Shown here: in pieces, positions 1 to 10,857 of the stretch | Position numbering within the stretch: position 1 is the stretch's first letter | How the letters are laid out: every line of letters begins with the position of its first letter | From: Tillus elongatus | Lineage: Eukaryota > Arthropoda > Insecta > Coleoptera > Cleridae | DNA length: 64,000 bases | Direction of reading: 5' to 3' | NCBI GenBank assembly: GCA_964006375.1 | Contig: OZ023269.1 | Coordinates: 5,304,501 to 5,368,500 of the forward strand | The notes under the pieces: model-generated | Databases searched by the model: none | Told to the model about the DNA's origin: nothing | The model's input: the letters and a program-made list of their open reading frames with translations, nothing else | Translations under genes and position numbers: made by a program

Positions 1-852
1 AAGACAAAAAAGTTATAGGCATTTAAAGAAAAATAAATTGGGGTTTTCCTCAAAACGTCAAAGTGGCGATCTAAAATGTCAAAATTGGCAACATTTAGGC
101 AAATAACTTGAATCTAATACGCGCTATAGAAATAAAATGTCTCAAGAAGGATGTTTTACAAACCCTAAAGTCTTAGTTTCAATCGTCATTGTCCTTCATT
201 TTACTAAAATATTTGCAGAAAATTCATTTCAAATAGACCCTCTCTCTGATGCTTGGCAGTAGCCTTAGCTATAGAGTGTATCGTTTAATGGTATATAATT
301 TTTGTCGAATTTTCGTAAAAAATCAATAAAGCTCAATATATCCGTTATTATATAAGATATGAAAAAAATTTGTATATATTAATTATAGGGTGTCTTGAGC
401 TACATCTTAAAATAATATCACAGGGTGGCCCATAAGTCGTTGGTGATACAAATTTCCTTTTTTTTAATCAAACACGCCTTAAGTTATTGCATTTTCCATC
501 GAAATATAATGCATGTTTGTAAGAAAAGAAATTCTGGACGCAGTAAGTGCGTTACGGTAGCGAATTTTGATCAAATGTTTCATATTTGAATAGCTCAATT
601 TGCTATTAACCTATAAGGTTGACCAAGAAACGTGTTTTTTCGGGAACACTTTAAGTTTACTTTTGGAAATTTTTGTACATTTTCACACAATAAAGTTATT
701 TTGATGAAACATGGCACATTGTTTTTACTATATAGTTTATACTGGTAACCAAATCTGATGCCTGCTTTCTTAAAAAACACACATATTTGTTTTTAAAAAC
801 ATTTTTATGAAAATTCACTACCATAACGCACTTGCTGCGTCCAGAATTTTGT
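1..852 (+). mobile_element. (TA)n-repeat family T, copy 1 (cut by window edge)
   Basis: Non-coding repeat that recurs at 4097-5217 and 18726-19785 in the same order of blocks. From position 1 it shares the block containing AAGACAAAAAAGTTATAGG, then a block containing CAGGGTGGCCCATAAGT near 422, then a ~320-bp terminal unit (534-852). That unit starts CTGGACGCAGTAAGTGCG and ends with the inverse, CGCACTTGCTGCGTCCAG. The hairpin head and (TA)n tract seen in other copies would lie left of the window. No protein is supported. The last ~20 bases can fold as a short stem-loop (ACGCA/TGCGT). It is a member of a non-autonomous element family; its class (Helentron-like or MITE) is uncertain. Confidence 0.6.
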
Positions 853-1090
853 TATCTAGAGAAATTAGACCAATTTTACTAGAAAATTTTAGATTTATTT
901 TCCAAAAGATTTTTTATCTTCGAAAATAACAAAGCTAGTGTCGTCAACTTTGGTACGCAAGCTGTTCTTAGCAACTTATGGTATATATGGTAAATGCCTG
1001 CTTTCATCAAAAAAAGACCTATTTGCTATTAAATACATTTTTATAAAGATTGACTACCATAACGCACTTGCTGCGTCCAGACTTTTATTT
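853..1090 (+). repeat. second partial end of repeat family T
   Basis: A partial, diverged copy of the terminal unit lies directly after copy 1. It has lost the start but keeps the right end CATAACGCACTTGCTGCGTCCAG-like motif at about 1057-1080, followed by a T-rich stretch. It looks like a tandem or truncated duplicate. No coding potential is seen. Confidence 0.45.
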
Positions 1091-2313
1091 TATTGTAAAA
1101 TTACCGAGTCACTAATGGTCGTTAAAGTCAGTTAGGAGTTAACATGCTGAAACACACTGAAATTAGGAGTCATTATTTTTACCAACAATTCTGCAAAGAC
1201 CTATACACATAAGTCACAGTTTATGCAGAAACACAATAATATTATCTGAGGTACAATCGTCATAATTCGCTAAGGATATTTCGCAACCTGAGGGGCTTAT
1301 ATTAGTAATAAATTTCAGGCTGGCAACGCTGTTAGTGGGATTGGGAGTTGAGACTGGAGACTAGAGCCTGGAGAGAATAGGACCCTCATCAGCGCACAAC
1401 TCGGATTACTCAAGTATCTCCTCCTATCGACCGGTATTCGGCATTCGGGTATTGCTGATTGCTTTTAGACGATCTCCGGACCTTAACACACCAACCAGAT
1501 ACTACAGACTGTAGATAAACGTTGTAGGTTGTAGGATTCTAAATTCGCAGAACCTCGCACGCAACACAAGACTCCCTGGACTAGCTGTCACTTCCAACTA
1601 ACACCTGATGTAAATGTTCCGGCATTCCCTCCATACTAAAATGTTTTGCGATACCATAATGCTTTAGATATACTCCGCTCTCGAGCGATGATGTTTTCGC
1701 TCCGTCGAATTTTCCGTGAGTAATGTGCCGGTAATTTTGAAAGTCGTTTGACGATAGTTTGATAATTCATACTGAATACTATGGGAAGCAAAGCGAAAAA
1801 TTGAAAGATTATGTAAATGAAATTCGTGAATATGATCCATTAGCAGGCTTTTTATATACTGCTTGACGTTAGGAAGTATACACAAACAACTTGACGTCAG
1901 GCTGAACGCTTATCATCTGGAGAAGGCTCGCGATAGACATTACACTTGGGCAGTGCTTTAAGTTATCTTAATTTTCACAAACATTTTAGAAGAGACTTTA
2001 CGATCAGAAAAACCCCGACAAATATATGATGATAGCGCATTACTATGAAAATTGTAAATTGCCTATAACCTAATTTCCAATTAACGTGGAAACTTGAATA
2101 TTAGTAGATGGTAAAGTGTCTACAAATGCAATACGTGTGCTAAATTATCCCAAAACAGCCCAATTTCTTTCGCATATAAAAATATTTCTAAAGCCAAATT
2201 AAATAGTTTGCTGCATTAACACCTCGTCCAACTAAGTGAAGAAAGGAACCTGTGACAAGCACTGATATGTACACTAGGAGAATCCAAATGACCACAGCAT
2301 GTCTCTCTAAAGA
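1091..2313. other. no recognised gene
   Basis: This stretch has only short open frames with no family resemblance. A moderately GC-rich patch near 1320-1600 lacks open reading frame support. I see no RNA gene or repeat shared with the rest of the window. Confidence 0.5.
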
Positions 2314-2354
2314 CCTGACGATCGTTTCACTAACAAAGTTAGCGTCATCAGAGG
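2314..2354 (-). ncRNA. hammerhead-ribozyme-like motif (type I layout)
   Basis: On the minus strand the order is stem I strand CCT (2352-2354), core CTGATGA (2345-2351), one extra C, stem II GCTAAC/GTTAGT closed by TTT, core GAAA (2325-2328), the palindromic stem III ACGATCGT (2318-2325), cleavage-position C (2317), and stem I strand AGG (2314-2316). All invariant core bases of a hammerhead are present. The deviations are the single extra C between core and stem II and a G-U closing pair. Hammerheads with self-complementary stem III are known in Penelope-like elements and retrozymes and act as dimers. The host element here is not identified, and activity is untested. Confidence 0.6.
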
Positions 2355-2414
2355 ATGAAAAATTCTAAACTACTTACGATTAAACGTCACCTTTTATACA
2401 ACGTCTTAGGTAAA

Positions 2415-2773
2415 GACCGTGTGTGTGTTTCTATTTCTTTAACGTCGGCCTTTTTGTGCGACTATGGCCAATCACCGACGTAAGGGAGTAGTTTCACCTC
2501 ACTATCCTGGAAATTTTGCCGAACCCCTGCCTTTCTGTAAGGAGGGTAGGGATCTTTAGCGTGGCCAACATCGCATGGACATGGGACCGACGACTTTACG
2601 CCCCCTCCGAAAGGCGGAACGTGCAGACATTAAACATTCTCAAATACAATGCCACAACCACGGTTAATGTTAATTGTACAGTATGTACTGAAAAAGTTAA
2701 AGAAGTACCCTGGGATCTAACCCAGTACACTTCGGTTCAGAGGCACACGTTCTTACCACTGAACCACCGATAT
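2415..2773 (-). mobile_element. tRNA-derived SINE, family S1, copy 1
   Basis: On the minus strand a tRNA-like head starts near 2773, with an A-box-like TGGTTCAGTGGTAAG and a B-box-like GGTTAGATCCC. It is followed by a ~250-nt body and a tail ending in an AC-repeat (near 2415-2430). An 11-bp near-perfect direct repeat flanks it: TCTTAGGTAAA at 2404-2414 and TCTTAAGTAAA at 2774-2784. This is a typical LINE-mobilised target duplication. The same sequence recurs at 15830-16141. The anticodon-loop position reads CTCTGAA, like tRNA-Gln. Its partner LINE is not known. Confidence 0.75.
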
Positions 2774-2923
2774 TCTTAAGTAAATAGCGATAAAGAGAGA
2801 GACGAAATCCCGGGCAAATTTTCCTCGTATTGTATATTAATTGCCGGACGAGGTTTTCAAGCTACTGTTTTAGCTTTACCTGCCGAGTTTCGAAATATCT
2901 TCTATGTCAAAGACAGAGTGTAA

Positions 2924-3850
2924 ACAAAACTTCACCGAAATTATCCAAGCTGGCATGGACTTATTTATTCTACGTACACAGAAAACCTCTTCAGCCGCTT
3001 AAAAGCCGTGCTTCTCTAAATCCTGTGACAAGGCCAGACTTGAAAAGGTCAAAGCTCACAAAACGCTTCTACACAATCCCAGTTAAGAAAACCATCAAGC
3101 ATTTAACGACGCAAGAAACCGCTATGTGCGCATTCTTTCTGAGGCAAAAAAACTCGTTTAATAACCACATCAAAAACAAAGTGCTCTCAAGATCCAACGG
3201 CAGCAAACCCTTCTGGACTTTTGCTAATTCTATTGGGAATATTTTTTGCAAGAGAACGTTCCCACCTCTTGTTTCAGGGGATGAAATTGTTTCTATCGAT
3301 CTGGGCAAGGCTGAACTTTTTGCCTCGTTGTTCGCCGGCAATTCTACTCTCAACCCACCTCCAAATGTCCAACCACCAACAGTCCCCAATGTCTCGCATG
3401 AAATGACGAAAGACACTCTCTTCTCTGAATACCAGGAAAGCCTCTGGCCTTGACGAGATCCCAAAAATTGTTCTCAAAAAATGCGCACCCGAATTTGATC
3501 CTGTCCTGACTCGTCTGTTTCAGACATCGTACAATAGAGGCATATTCCCTAGTAACTGGAAAACTGCTCTTGTACAACCCGTTCCCAAGAAATGATACAA
3601 AGCGCTTCCTAGCAAGTACAGACCTATTTCTCTTCTTTAAGTCGTCTCTAAAGTGATAGAAATGTATATAAACACCGAATGACTAAGTTGTGGAATTCCT
3701 TGCCGGCACATGTTTTTCCTTCTCCTCCGAACCTCCAGACCTTCAAGTTCAGAATGAACAAATTGCCCCTTTCCTTCTTGTCGACACCCAAGGTACGATA
3801 GTATTTAGGCTGTAAGCCCTCGTGGTGTGTTGTTGAAATATAAAAACAAA
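2924..3850 (+). pseudogene. LINE K fragment with internal deletion
   Basis: This is a broken copy of the same non-LTR retrotransposon that is at 21253-31060. Homology starts near 2924 within the linker between endonuclease and reverse transcriptase (RT), continues into the RT N-terminal region (the GLDEIP-type motif lies near 3445 in a different frame), and stops near 3665. There the sequence jumps straight to the C-terminal end of the ORF and the 3' untranslated region (about 3683-3850, ending in an A-rich TGAAATATAAAAAC tail). The catalytic RT core, including the YADD box, is missing. Several frameshifts and stops occur. It is non-functional. Confidence 0.7.
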
Positions 3851-4096
3851 CTAGTTATTTATTTTTAAGCGTTCTGCAGTCAATGTCGTTTCAGATGAAT
3901 TTTTTTTGTTTTTTGCTGTTAATTTTTGAAATATATTTGAAAACCATAGCATTCTTGAATAGAGAACGAAGATTTTTTTCAAATTAGGGTTTATTATTTC
4001 CTGTTTAATAATTTGGAGGCACCCAACTTTCACTTAAATGAGGTTTCACTTACCCGAAAGTCATTTCTTTATCTAAAATTGACGCGTTTCGGGATT
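3851..4096. other. no recognised gene
   Basis: AT-rich spacer between the LINE K 3' tail and the next family T repeat. Nothing recognisable is seen. Confidence 0.4.
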
Positions 4097-5217
4097 TTTA
4101 GTGAATTTTCTTTAAAAAAAAATCACTATTGAGGAGATTCTGACTTTTGAATTTTGAAAAAATTTCTTCAAATAAGCGATTTATATAATGGGCCGATTGT
4201 GTTTAAATTTGGTGAATACCTTGTTTTTGCAAGTGGCTTTGACAAGTTCGTTGGCCAGGAAAATTGGGCCAGGTTTTCCCAGGAGATTTTGTGTTTTCTT
4301 TCGAAAAAAATTCATATCTCCGGAAATAACAAAATAAGGACAACCAAATTTGGTATGTGGGTTCATATCATTATGCCTCTTTAGCTCTGTAGGTTAAAAG
4401 ACAAAAAAGTTATAGGCATTTAAAAATAAATTGGGGTTTTCCTCAAAACGTCAAAGTCGCGATTTGAAAGGTCAAAATTGTCTACATCTAGGCAATGAAC
4501 CTGAAACTAATACGAGCTATGGAAAGAGAATATCTCAAGAAGAAATTTTACAAAACCTGAAGTCTTAGCTTCAACCGTCATCTCAAATAGATCCTTTCTT
4601 TGATGCTTTGGCAGTAGTCTTAGCTATAGAGTTATCGTTTAAAGGCATATAATTTTTGTCGAATTTTAATAAAAAATCAATAACGCACAGTATATCCGTT
4701 ATTATACAAGATACAAAAAAAATGTATACATTAATTATAGGGTGCCTTGAGCTGCATCTGAAAAAATATTTCTACAATCACAGGCTGGCCCATAAGTGGT
4801 TGGTGATAAAAAATTTCTTTTTTTTAAACGAACACGCGTTATATTATTGAATTTTTGCATTTTCCATCAAAATATAATGCATGTTTTCAAGAAAAGAAAT
4901 TCTAGAAGCAGCAAGTACGTTATGGTAGCAAATTTTCATTAAATGCTGCAAATTTGGATAGCTCAATTTCCTATTAACCTATAAGGTTGACCAAGAAATC
5001 AGTTTTGCAGGAACATTTTAAGTTTACTTTCGGAAATTTTTGTACATTTTTAAACAATGAAGCTTTTTTGATGAAATATGGCACATAGTTTTTACTATAT
5101 AGGTTATACTCGTAACCAAAATTGCTGACTGTTTTCGTGAAAAAGACACACATATTTGCTACTAAAAACCTTTTTATGAAAATTCACTACCATAACGCAC
5201 TTTCTGCGTCCAGACTG
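4097..5217 (+). mobile_element. repeat family T, copy 2 (long form, lost its (TA)n)
   Basis: It starts with the family head TTAGTGAATTTTC followed by the complementary arm, then the GAGGAGATTCTGACTTTTG segment. The (TA)n tract is reduced to a few bases near 4182. Then come the ATGGGCCGAT segment, the shared AAGACAAAAAAGTTATAGG block (4398) and the terminal unit (about 4905-5217), with inverted GCAGCAAGTACG / CGCACTTTCTGCG ends. Small ORFs inside are chance frames. It is useful as the contiguous long form that shows the order of blocks. Confidence 0.65.
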
Positions 5218-5276
5218 CGTCCACAATAGTTGTAGTACTGAGTTTATTTCATTAGGCTTGGTTTATTTCCACACTG

Positions 5277-5280
<4 letters not shown>

Positions 5281-5360
<80 letters not shown>
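5281..5360. repeat. (TA)40 microsatellite
   Basis: An uninterrupted TA dinucleotide run. It lies ~60 bp past the end of repeat family T copy 2 and has no recognisable element on its right side. Confidence 0.95.
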
Positions 5361-5365
<5 letters not shown>

Positions 5366-6491
5366 CTGTTAAGTTTTAAATAATATAACAATCTTGAAAC
5401 GAAAGTTTGTACAATAACATTCTTAAACCAAAAGTATGTTCCTTCAACAACTCAGATTCTTCTTTTCACATGGTTTGTTTGTTTCGTGTCTTTGATACAC
5501 AGACTTAACTTTATTTAAGTAAAAGCATTCATTCCTCCAATAGATACAATACAAAGGTTATGAATCTTTTTTTACCTTCGGTTTTTCAGTTACTCCAATA
5601 ACACAAAAAGTCTGTCAGCTTGTCAAATAAATGTCTTCCAAATACTTTATAATTTTTTTTTTCAGGAATTTGCCTGTGGGCATTGCGGTCTTACACAAAA
5701 CTTGTAACTTAGCTTCCAGCTTTATTTTCACCTGATTTTCTTATACAGAGGTCTTATATAATTATTTGAGTTCCAAACTTGCTCGAATCTTTATGAAGCT
5801 AAACAAAAACTGTGGTGATAATTTAACGAGCAACGAAATTCTGTAATTTTGTCTGCAATTAAGTTATAGAAAAGTCTAAAAACTTGTTTTACTTGAGTTT
5901 AAAGGGCTCTTGGTAATAGCGCAGATAGAACAGCGAATTACGTAAGATCAAAGAAGTATTTTTGTTGAAACCTTTGTAGAAATACGTCCTTCAAATTAAA
6001 TTTTCAATCTTCTGCGTAAACAGTCATAGCAGTGTTATATTTCTAGAACAAGAAAATAATTAAAAATAGTTCTGGGTTAGATAAAACAAATTGCTTGAGA
6101 TACGCAAGAATCAGGCTGTAGACAAATGGAAAATACAAATTTAAATTGCTCCAGATTGTCGAGGTTTTATTTTAAGTGCTGTAGTTGGGAATTTTTATCT
6201 CAAACTCAGCGCCACAGCAAAATATTTACCGTTTAGCTTGTGAAATTAAGGCTAAAGAATGCTTCAACCGAACAATTGTATCGTCATACATAATTTAAAT
6301 ACTCAAAGGAAAAGCAGTTTTTGTTCGACTTGCTAAAGAAAATACCGCTCTATGTCAAATTATATTTATAGCTTTACTTTTACTCTATTCCAAAAATATT
6401 TACAAAAGTAGCAGCAAAAGACACCCGGAAACAAAGTTTTTCGAAAATTCAACTAAAAATTAATAATTATTCGGATACTTGAAATAAAAAA
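5361..6491. other. no recognised gene
   Basis: AT-rich sequence with no open frame of note, no tRNA-like boxes and no match elsewhere in the window that I could see. Confidence 0.5.
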
Positions 6492-6813
6492 GTCTGGACG
6501 CAACAAGTGCGTTATGGTAGTGAATTTTCATCAAAATGTTTTTAATGGCAAGTATCTCTTTTCTTTTAACGAGAGTAGGCATGAAATTTGGTTACCAGTA
6601 TAACCTATATAGTAGAAACAATGTACCACGTTTCATCAAAATAACTCTATTGTTTGAAAATGTAAAAGATTTTTCGAAAATAAACTCAAAATTATCCCGA
6701 AAAAACTGGTTCCTAGCCAACAAACGTTAACCTAATAGCAAATTGAGCTATTGAAATTTGAAACATATAATGAAAATGCGCTAACATAACGCACTTGCTG
6801 CGTCCTGAGTTTC
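6492..6813 (+). mobile_element. repeat family T terminal unit, solo copy
   Basis: A ~320-bp unit beginning CTGGACGCAACAAGTGCG and ending CGCACTTGCTGCGTCCTGAG, so its two ends are inverted copies of about 40 bp. It has no adjacent head or TA tract. The existence of this stand-alone unit suggests either that the ~320-bp piece is an independent MITE or that it is a deletion derivative of the long form. The small ORF inside is a chance frame. Confidence 0.55.
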
Positions 6814-6954
6814 TTTCCTTACAAACATGCATTATATTTCGATTAAAATGTAAAAATGTTATAATATAAGGTGTGTTCGATTAACAAAAGTTTTTAATAA
6901 CAAATCCGTGTTTGAAAAAGTGAAAATTTTTTTTGAAAATGAACTTAAACGTTT

Positions 6955-7775
6955 TCGAATAAACTGGTCTGATTTTTCTGGCCAACGAACCTCTTCAAGT
7001 TATTTACCCACCTACCAAAATATAATTATTCACAAAAACATTTTCGACGAAACTAAAAAAAATTCATGAAAATTCGCAAATAATTTTCTGAAGAAAATCC
7101 GAAAAGGTTTTTTTTAATAATAGATTATTAAACATTTATCATTAATTACCAAAATTTTACAAGAAAACCTTACAAAAAATGATTTCTACGAAAGCACAAA
7201 TTCTTTTTTGCAAAAACTGGCTAAATATTTTTTACACACAACTTTGCTAAAAGAACACAAAATTAAAATTATATACCTAATCTGTAATTAAAATTAAAAA
7301 TAAAATAGTTTGTTTGCACGAAGAGCCATTAAAACATTATTTTCGACGATTTTCGTAAAAAAAATGTTCCATTCTCAACAAATGTTTCTTCAAAGAAAAT
7401 TCCTTAAATTTATTAATAAGAAAAATTTCTATTATAACAACATTTTGCACCAGAAAATTCGATATTAAAAATAAATTATAAAAAAAAAACTGGTACGATT
7501 TTCCTGGCCAACGAACCATTTCAAGTTATTTACCCAGCAATTGTTTCAAGAAAATCCGTAAACCTTCTTTTTTTCACAATAACTTATTAAACATTTATTA
7601 CTAATTACCAAAATTTCACAAACATATCTTACAAAAACTGATTTCTACGAAAGCACAGAACAATTTCTGTGAAAACTAGCTAAATATTTTTTACACAAAA
7701 TTTTGCTAAAAGCATACATAAAATTCAAATTATATACCTAATCTGTAATTAAAATTGTAAATAAAATAACTTGTC
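6955..7775. repeat. imperfect tandem duplication of a ~0.3-kb AT-rich segment
   Basis: The segment with GGCCAACGAACC near 6981, ATTTCTACGAAAGCACA near 7181 and ATATACCTAATCTGTAATT near 7271 is repeated about 460-520 bp later (near 7505, 7641 and 7734). Both copies also share CTAAATATTTTTTACACA. Neither encodes a protein. The GGCCAACGAACC part resembles the CAGGAAAATCGG/GTTCGTTAG segment of repeat family T in inverse orientation. These may therefore be decayed family T pieces. Confidence 0.5.
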
Positions 7776-9174
7776 TGCAGGAAAATTTGTTTCACCAGGT
7801 GAACCACCTACCGATATCTAACCTGGTGCGGAGGTCGTTATAGTCACCTGTCTGCCGATGAAATATCAGACCTTATGTAGGTCGCACAAACGTTAGCTGC
7901 TTGTTGTTTTCATTTGACAACCACCAAGATCTGATAACGGTGTGAACTTTACACTGCTTTAAATGCCTGGCTTGGTTCGTGTCAGGCTGCAACGGTCTCT
8001 TCAGCAAAAATATGTTGTACTTTGCTTTTTTCTTCCTCCCTCAAGGCTCGTCCGCGGCTTTTTGCCCCGATAGCGCTGCAACCTTTGGCTTATTGTGCAA
8101 TTGTCCTTTGCTTACTCATTAGCTTCTATGTGTATGAGAGAGCGGGCCTTGTAGGCGCTGTGTTTTCCCCTACAGGCGATCGTGAGCTGTTGATGTCAAC
8201 CGCCGGATTAGTTCGTTAATTGTCAATCTTATTTACTATCCTCTCTGGCGGCAACATTTGTCGGTATCTTTCAGCTGTCAAACTGACTCATATATTATTT
8301 AGTTTATGCATGGAGAAATCCTCATTTCACAAATAATTCCCTTCAACGAAAATAAAGTAGAAGAATATTATCCCACTCTCTTTACGCCGTTGGATCTCAT
8401 TTCAATGCTTGTTAGGTAATGATTCTTTTAAAAGGAATATTCCAGAAAAGTCAGCAGCGCCCTCCGGTATCAAATCAAAAGCAAAATTTCAAACAATTTT
8501 TCAATTCTATAGTTTCTTCGCCAATCAATGTTGAAAACATATTATGTCAATTCAAAAATTTCTCAGATATTTTAGAATAAATAGCAGAATGGTACGGTAG
8601 CTGAAAAGTCGACTGTAACAAACTAACAGTTGTAATTGGAGGATACATTTATCAAATATTGTGCTTATCAAACAGGATGTTCATTACACAATTTTCAAAT
8701 GGAGGAAACTTAAATAGCATTTTTTCTTTTGTTTCAAATCAAACCACCTATATTTGATCTGATGACTGAATTGACAGGTTATCTCCCTATAATTTTTATA
8801 AGTAATATTCTATGCCTAAAATCAATATTCTCAGAATGATTCTTACTTTTTCGGTTCACAGAGGAAAATTTTGATAATTAAGTCCAGTTAGTTTTAGTAA
8901 TAATAATAGTTATTATTATAATAATACATTTAATTTGAAACACCCAACTAAGAAACTACATAACATTAACAGAACAATAAAACCAACAAAAACAAGATAG
9001 AGTAATAAGATTAAAATACTAAAAACGCAAAATAATAAAAATAACAAATTGAATACAGATGCACATCAATTGATTTCCACAAAATAGATTATCTGATGCT
9101 AAACGTTCTATTTTCAATTTAAATCCTCAAAATCCTAAGAATAACAACCGAGCGTAATTTGTTTTATGTTCACT
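7776..9174. other. no recognised gene
   Basis: Contains a slightly GC-richer patch (7800-8300) with a 65-codon open frame that resembles nothing known to me, then plain AT-rich DNA. No repeat shared with other parts of the window is evident. Confidence 0.45.
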
Positions 9175-9720
9175 CATAACAAATGTTCAAAGTGGCCTCT
9201 GTTTTGCTCAACACACATCTGTATTTTTTTCAAGAACGACTGATGCACCGCCTGTATTGCAGGAATGGGAATTATCAAGAAAGCTTATATAATTCTGGTG
9301 CCTCATATCTTCTGCAGTAGTTGGCGGGTTTTGATGCACAATCTGCTTAATATGTCCCCAGAAGAAAAAGTCCGTTTCCGACAAGTCTTGAGATCTAGGT
9401 GGCCAACTAATGAGGCCGCCGCAGCCTATCCATTGATCTGAAAATTTTTGATTCAAATAACTGCGAACAGTTAATGCGGAATGTGGTGGAGCACCGTCGT
9501 GCCGGAACCATAAATTATCAAGCATAATTTGTAGAATATTTTGCAGAAGCCGAGTAAAGTGATTTTGTAAGAAGAACCAATACTGCTCATCATTCAAATG
9601 CCCATTGAAAAGGTGAGGCTCAGTGATGAAGTCGCGCACAGTACCTCCCCAAACATTCACAGTCCATTGACGTTTATTGTCGACTTGTCTCACAATTTTT
9701 AGGTTTTCAGTCGCAGAATC
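9175..9720 (-). pseudogene. Tc1/mariner DD41D transposase, C-terminal fragment (lineage B)
   Basis: The minus-strand frame carries the second catalytic region FRHDGAPPHSALTVR, then a WIGCGGLISWPPRS segment, and then the third catalytic aspartate in LSETDFFFWG. Exactly 41 residues separate the second and third aspartates, the DD41D arrangement of the Tc1/mariner superfamily. The first catalytic aspartate and the DNA-binding N-terminus are missing. The C-terminal end GHFEHLL lies near 9175 in another frame, so there is at least one frameshift. Inverted repeats were not found. It differs in sequence from the other DD41D transposases in the window. Confidence 0.7.
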
Positions 9721-9912
9721 ATGCACGTCGGTTTAGACTACTGTTTGTGTAGAAATCGCTCTAGCGGTGAAAAGGACTTGTTAACAAAATTAATTTGTTG
9801 CTTCCATTCCCAGTGCCCTTTCGCAAAATATCCTTCGATTTGCCAAATGGCGAAAGTAATGGCTACCATAGCCGTATTACTTTATAGGTGTATTTTTGCT
9901 ACAATTAGTATG

Positions 9913-9953
9913 CCGTACTGAAGATCTCTAATGAGAGCGAAACCGGTATACGG
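9913..9953 (+). ncRNA. hammerhead-ribozyme-like motif with intact core
   Basis: The parts in order are stem I strand CCGTA (9913-9917), core CTGAAGA (9918-9924, where the fifth base is a free position in hammerheads), stem II CTCT/AGAG with an AATG loop (9926-9937) and one U-C mismatch at its base, core GAA (9939-9941), self-complementary stem III ACCGGT (9942-9947), cleavage-position A (9948), and stem I strand TACGG (9949-9953). Stem I pairs perfectly over 5 bp. Every invariant core nucleotide is in place. The zero-loop palindromic stem III implies action as a dimer, as described for Penelope-like-element hammerheads. No Penelope-type protein is seen here. Confidence 0.7.
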
Positions 9954-10155
9954 TTCTAATTGTTGCGAGAATGCATCTAGCTTTACATACTTTGTCCCTA
10001 TATTAGGGTAGAAATGATCCAGGGCTAACTATTTACTAAATTGTTAGTTAGTTGTATAAAGTCTCTATTTTTTAACACTTTGTGTTATTTGGAGCTGGCG
10101 TGACAACATACTACTTGGTTCGCAACTAGGTGGCGGCACGTCCACCACTCACTTA

Positions 10156-10857
10156 GTGAATGAAGATGATTTTGATCGGCGGTTGGAGTTTTGTGAAGTT
10201 ATGACTGCACGGATAGCTGATAACGGGAACTTTCTGTTCAATATCAGTTTTTCAGACGAATGTACGTTTTTATTAAACTCTACAGTCAATCGTCATAATT
10301 GTCGTTATTGGGCAGATAATAATCCAAGAAATTTTAACGAAGTCCACACTCAAACTCCACAGAAATTGAATGTCTGTACTGGCATTTTTGGAGACCGTTT
10401 AATCGGACCAATTTTTCTTCATGGAAATTTGAGTGGCGAAAAGTATTTGGAGTTACTAGAAGATATCGTTTACCCTCTACTAATTGATATTGTTGGAAAT
10501 GATGATCGCTATCAAGAAAATCAATTAGTGTTTCAACAAGATGGAGCTCCTCCGCATTTTTCACAACGTGTTAGGGAGTTTTAGAACAGAGAGTTTCCAG
10601 AGCAATGGATTGGGCGTAAAGGTACTATAGAGTGGCCCCCTAGATCACCGGATTTAATTACTTTAGACCTTATTCTATGAGGTCATTTGAAGAGTATAAT
10701 TTCTGCAACAGAACCGGAGTCTCTGGAAGAATTACGTCGACGCATTGTTAAAGAATGCCCTCTAATAACTCCACAAATGCTCCAGATTGTCAGAGCTCGT
10801 TTTGAACAAAATTTGTACTTTTGTATGGAAGCTGGTGGTCAACAATTTGAACACTTA
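10156..10857 (+). pseudogene. DD41D family A transposase fragment
   Basis: This is a fragment of a Tc1/mariner-superfamily transposase. It keeps the first catalytic aspartate (ISFSDECTF), the NRHNCRYWA segment and the second aspartate (FQQDGAPPHF). It then has an in-frame TAG near 10582 and a further stop near 10678 before the third catalytic region (SPDLITLD, 41 residues after the second aspartate). The DNA-binding domains upstream are missing. The last codons are cut by the LINE insertion at 10858. It cannot be functional. Confidence 0.75.
10850..10857 (+). repeat. target-site duplication AACACTTA (left copy)
   Basis: AACACTTA occurs at 10850-10857 and again at 13054-13061, exactly at the two ends of the inserted LINE. 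The undisturbed family A copies have a single AACACTTA followed by CTCAACTGA at this place. Confidence 0.9.

Noticed and set aside
5281..5360. CRISPR or satellite array
   Set aside because: A plain dinucleotide run; no spaced direct repeats exist anywhere in the window.
6536..6730. Small frames recurring in several family T copies (for example 595-780 and 4154-4384)
   Set aside because: Stops and frameshifts differ between copies, there is no conserved start, and no codon-level conservation is seen.
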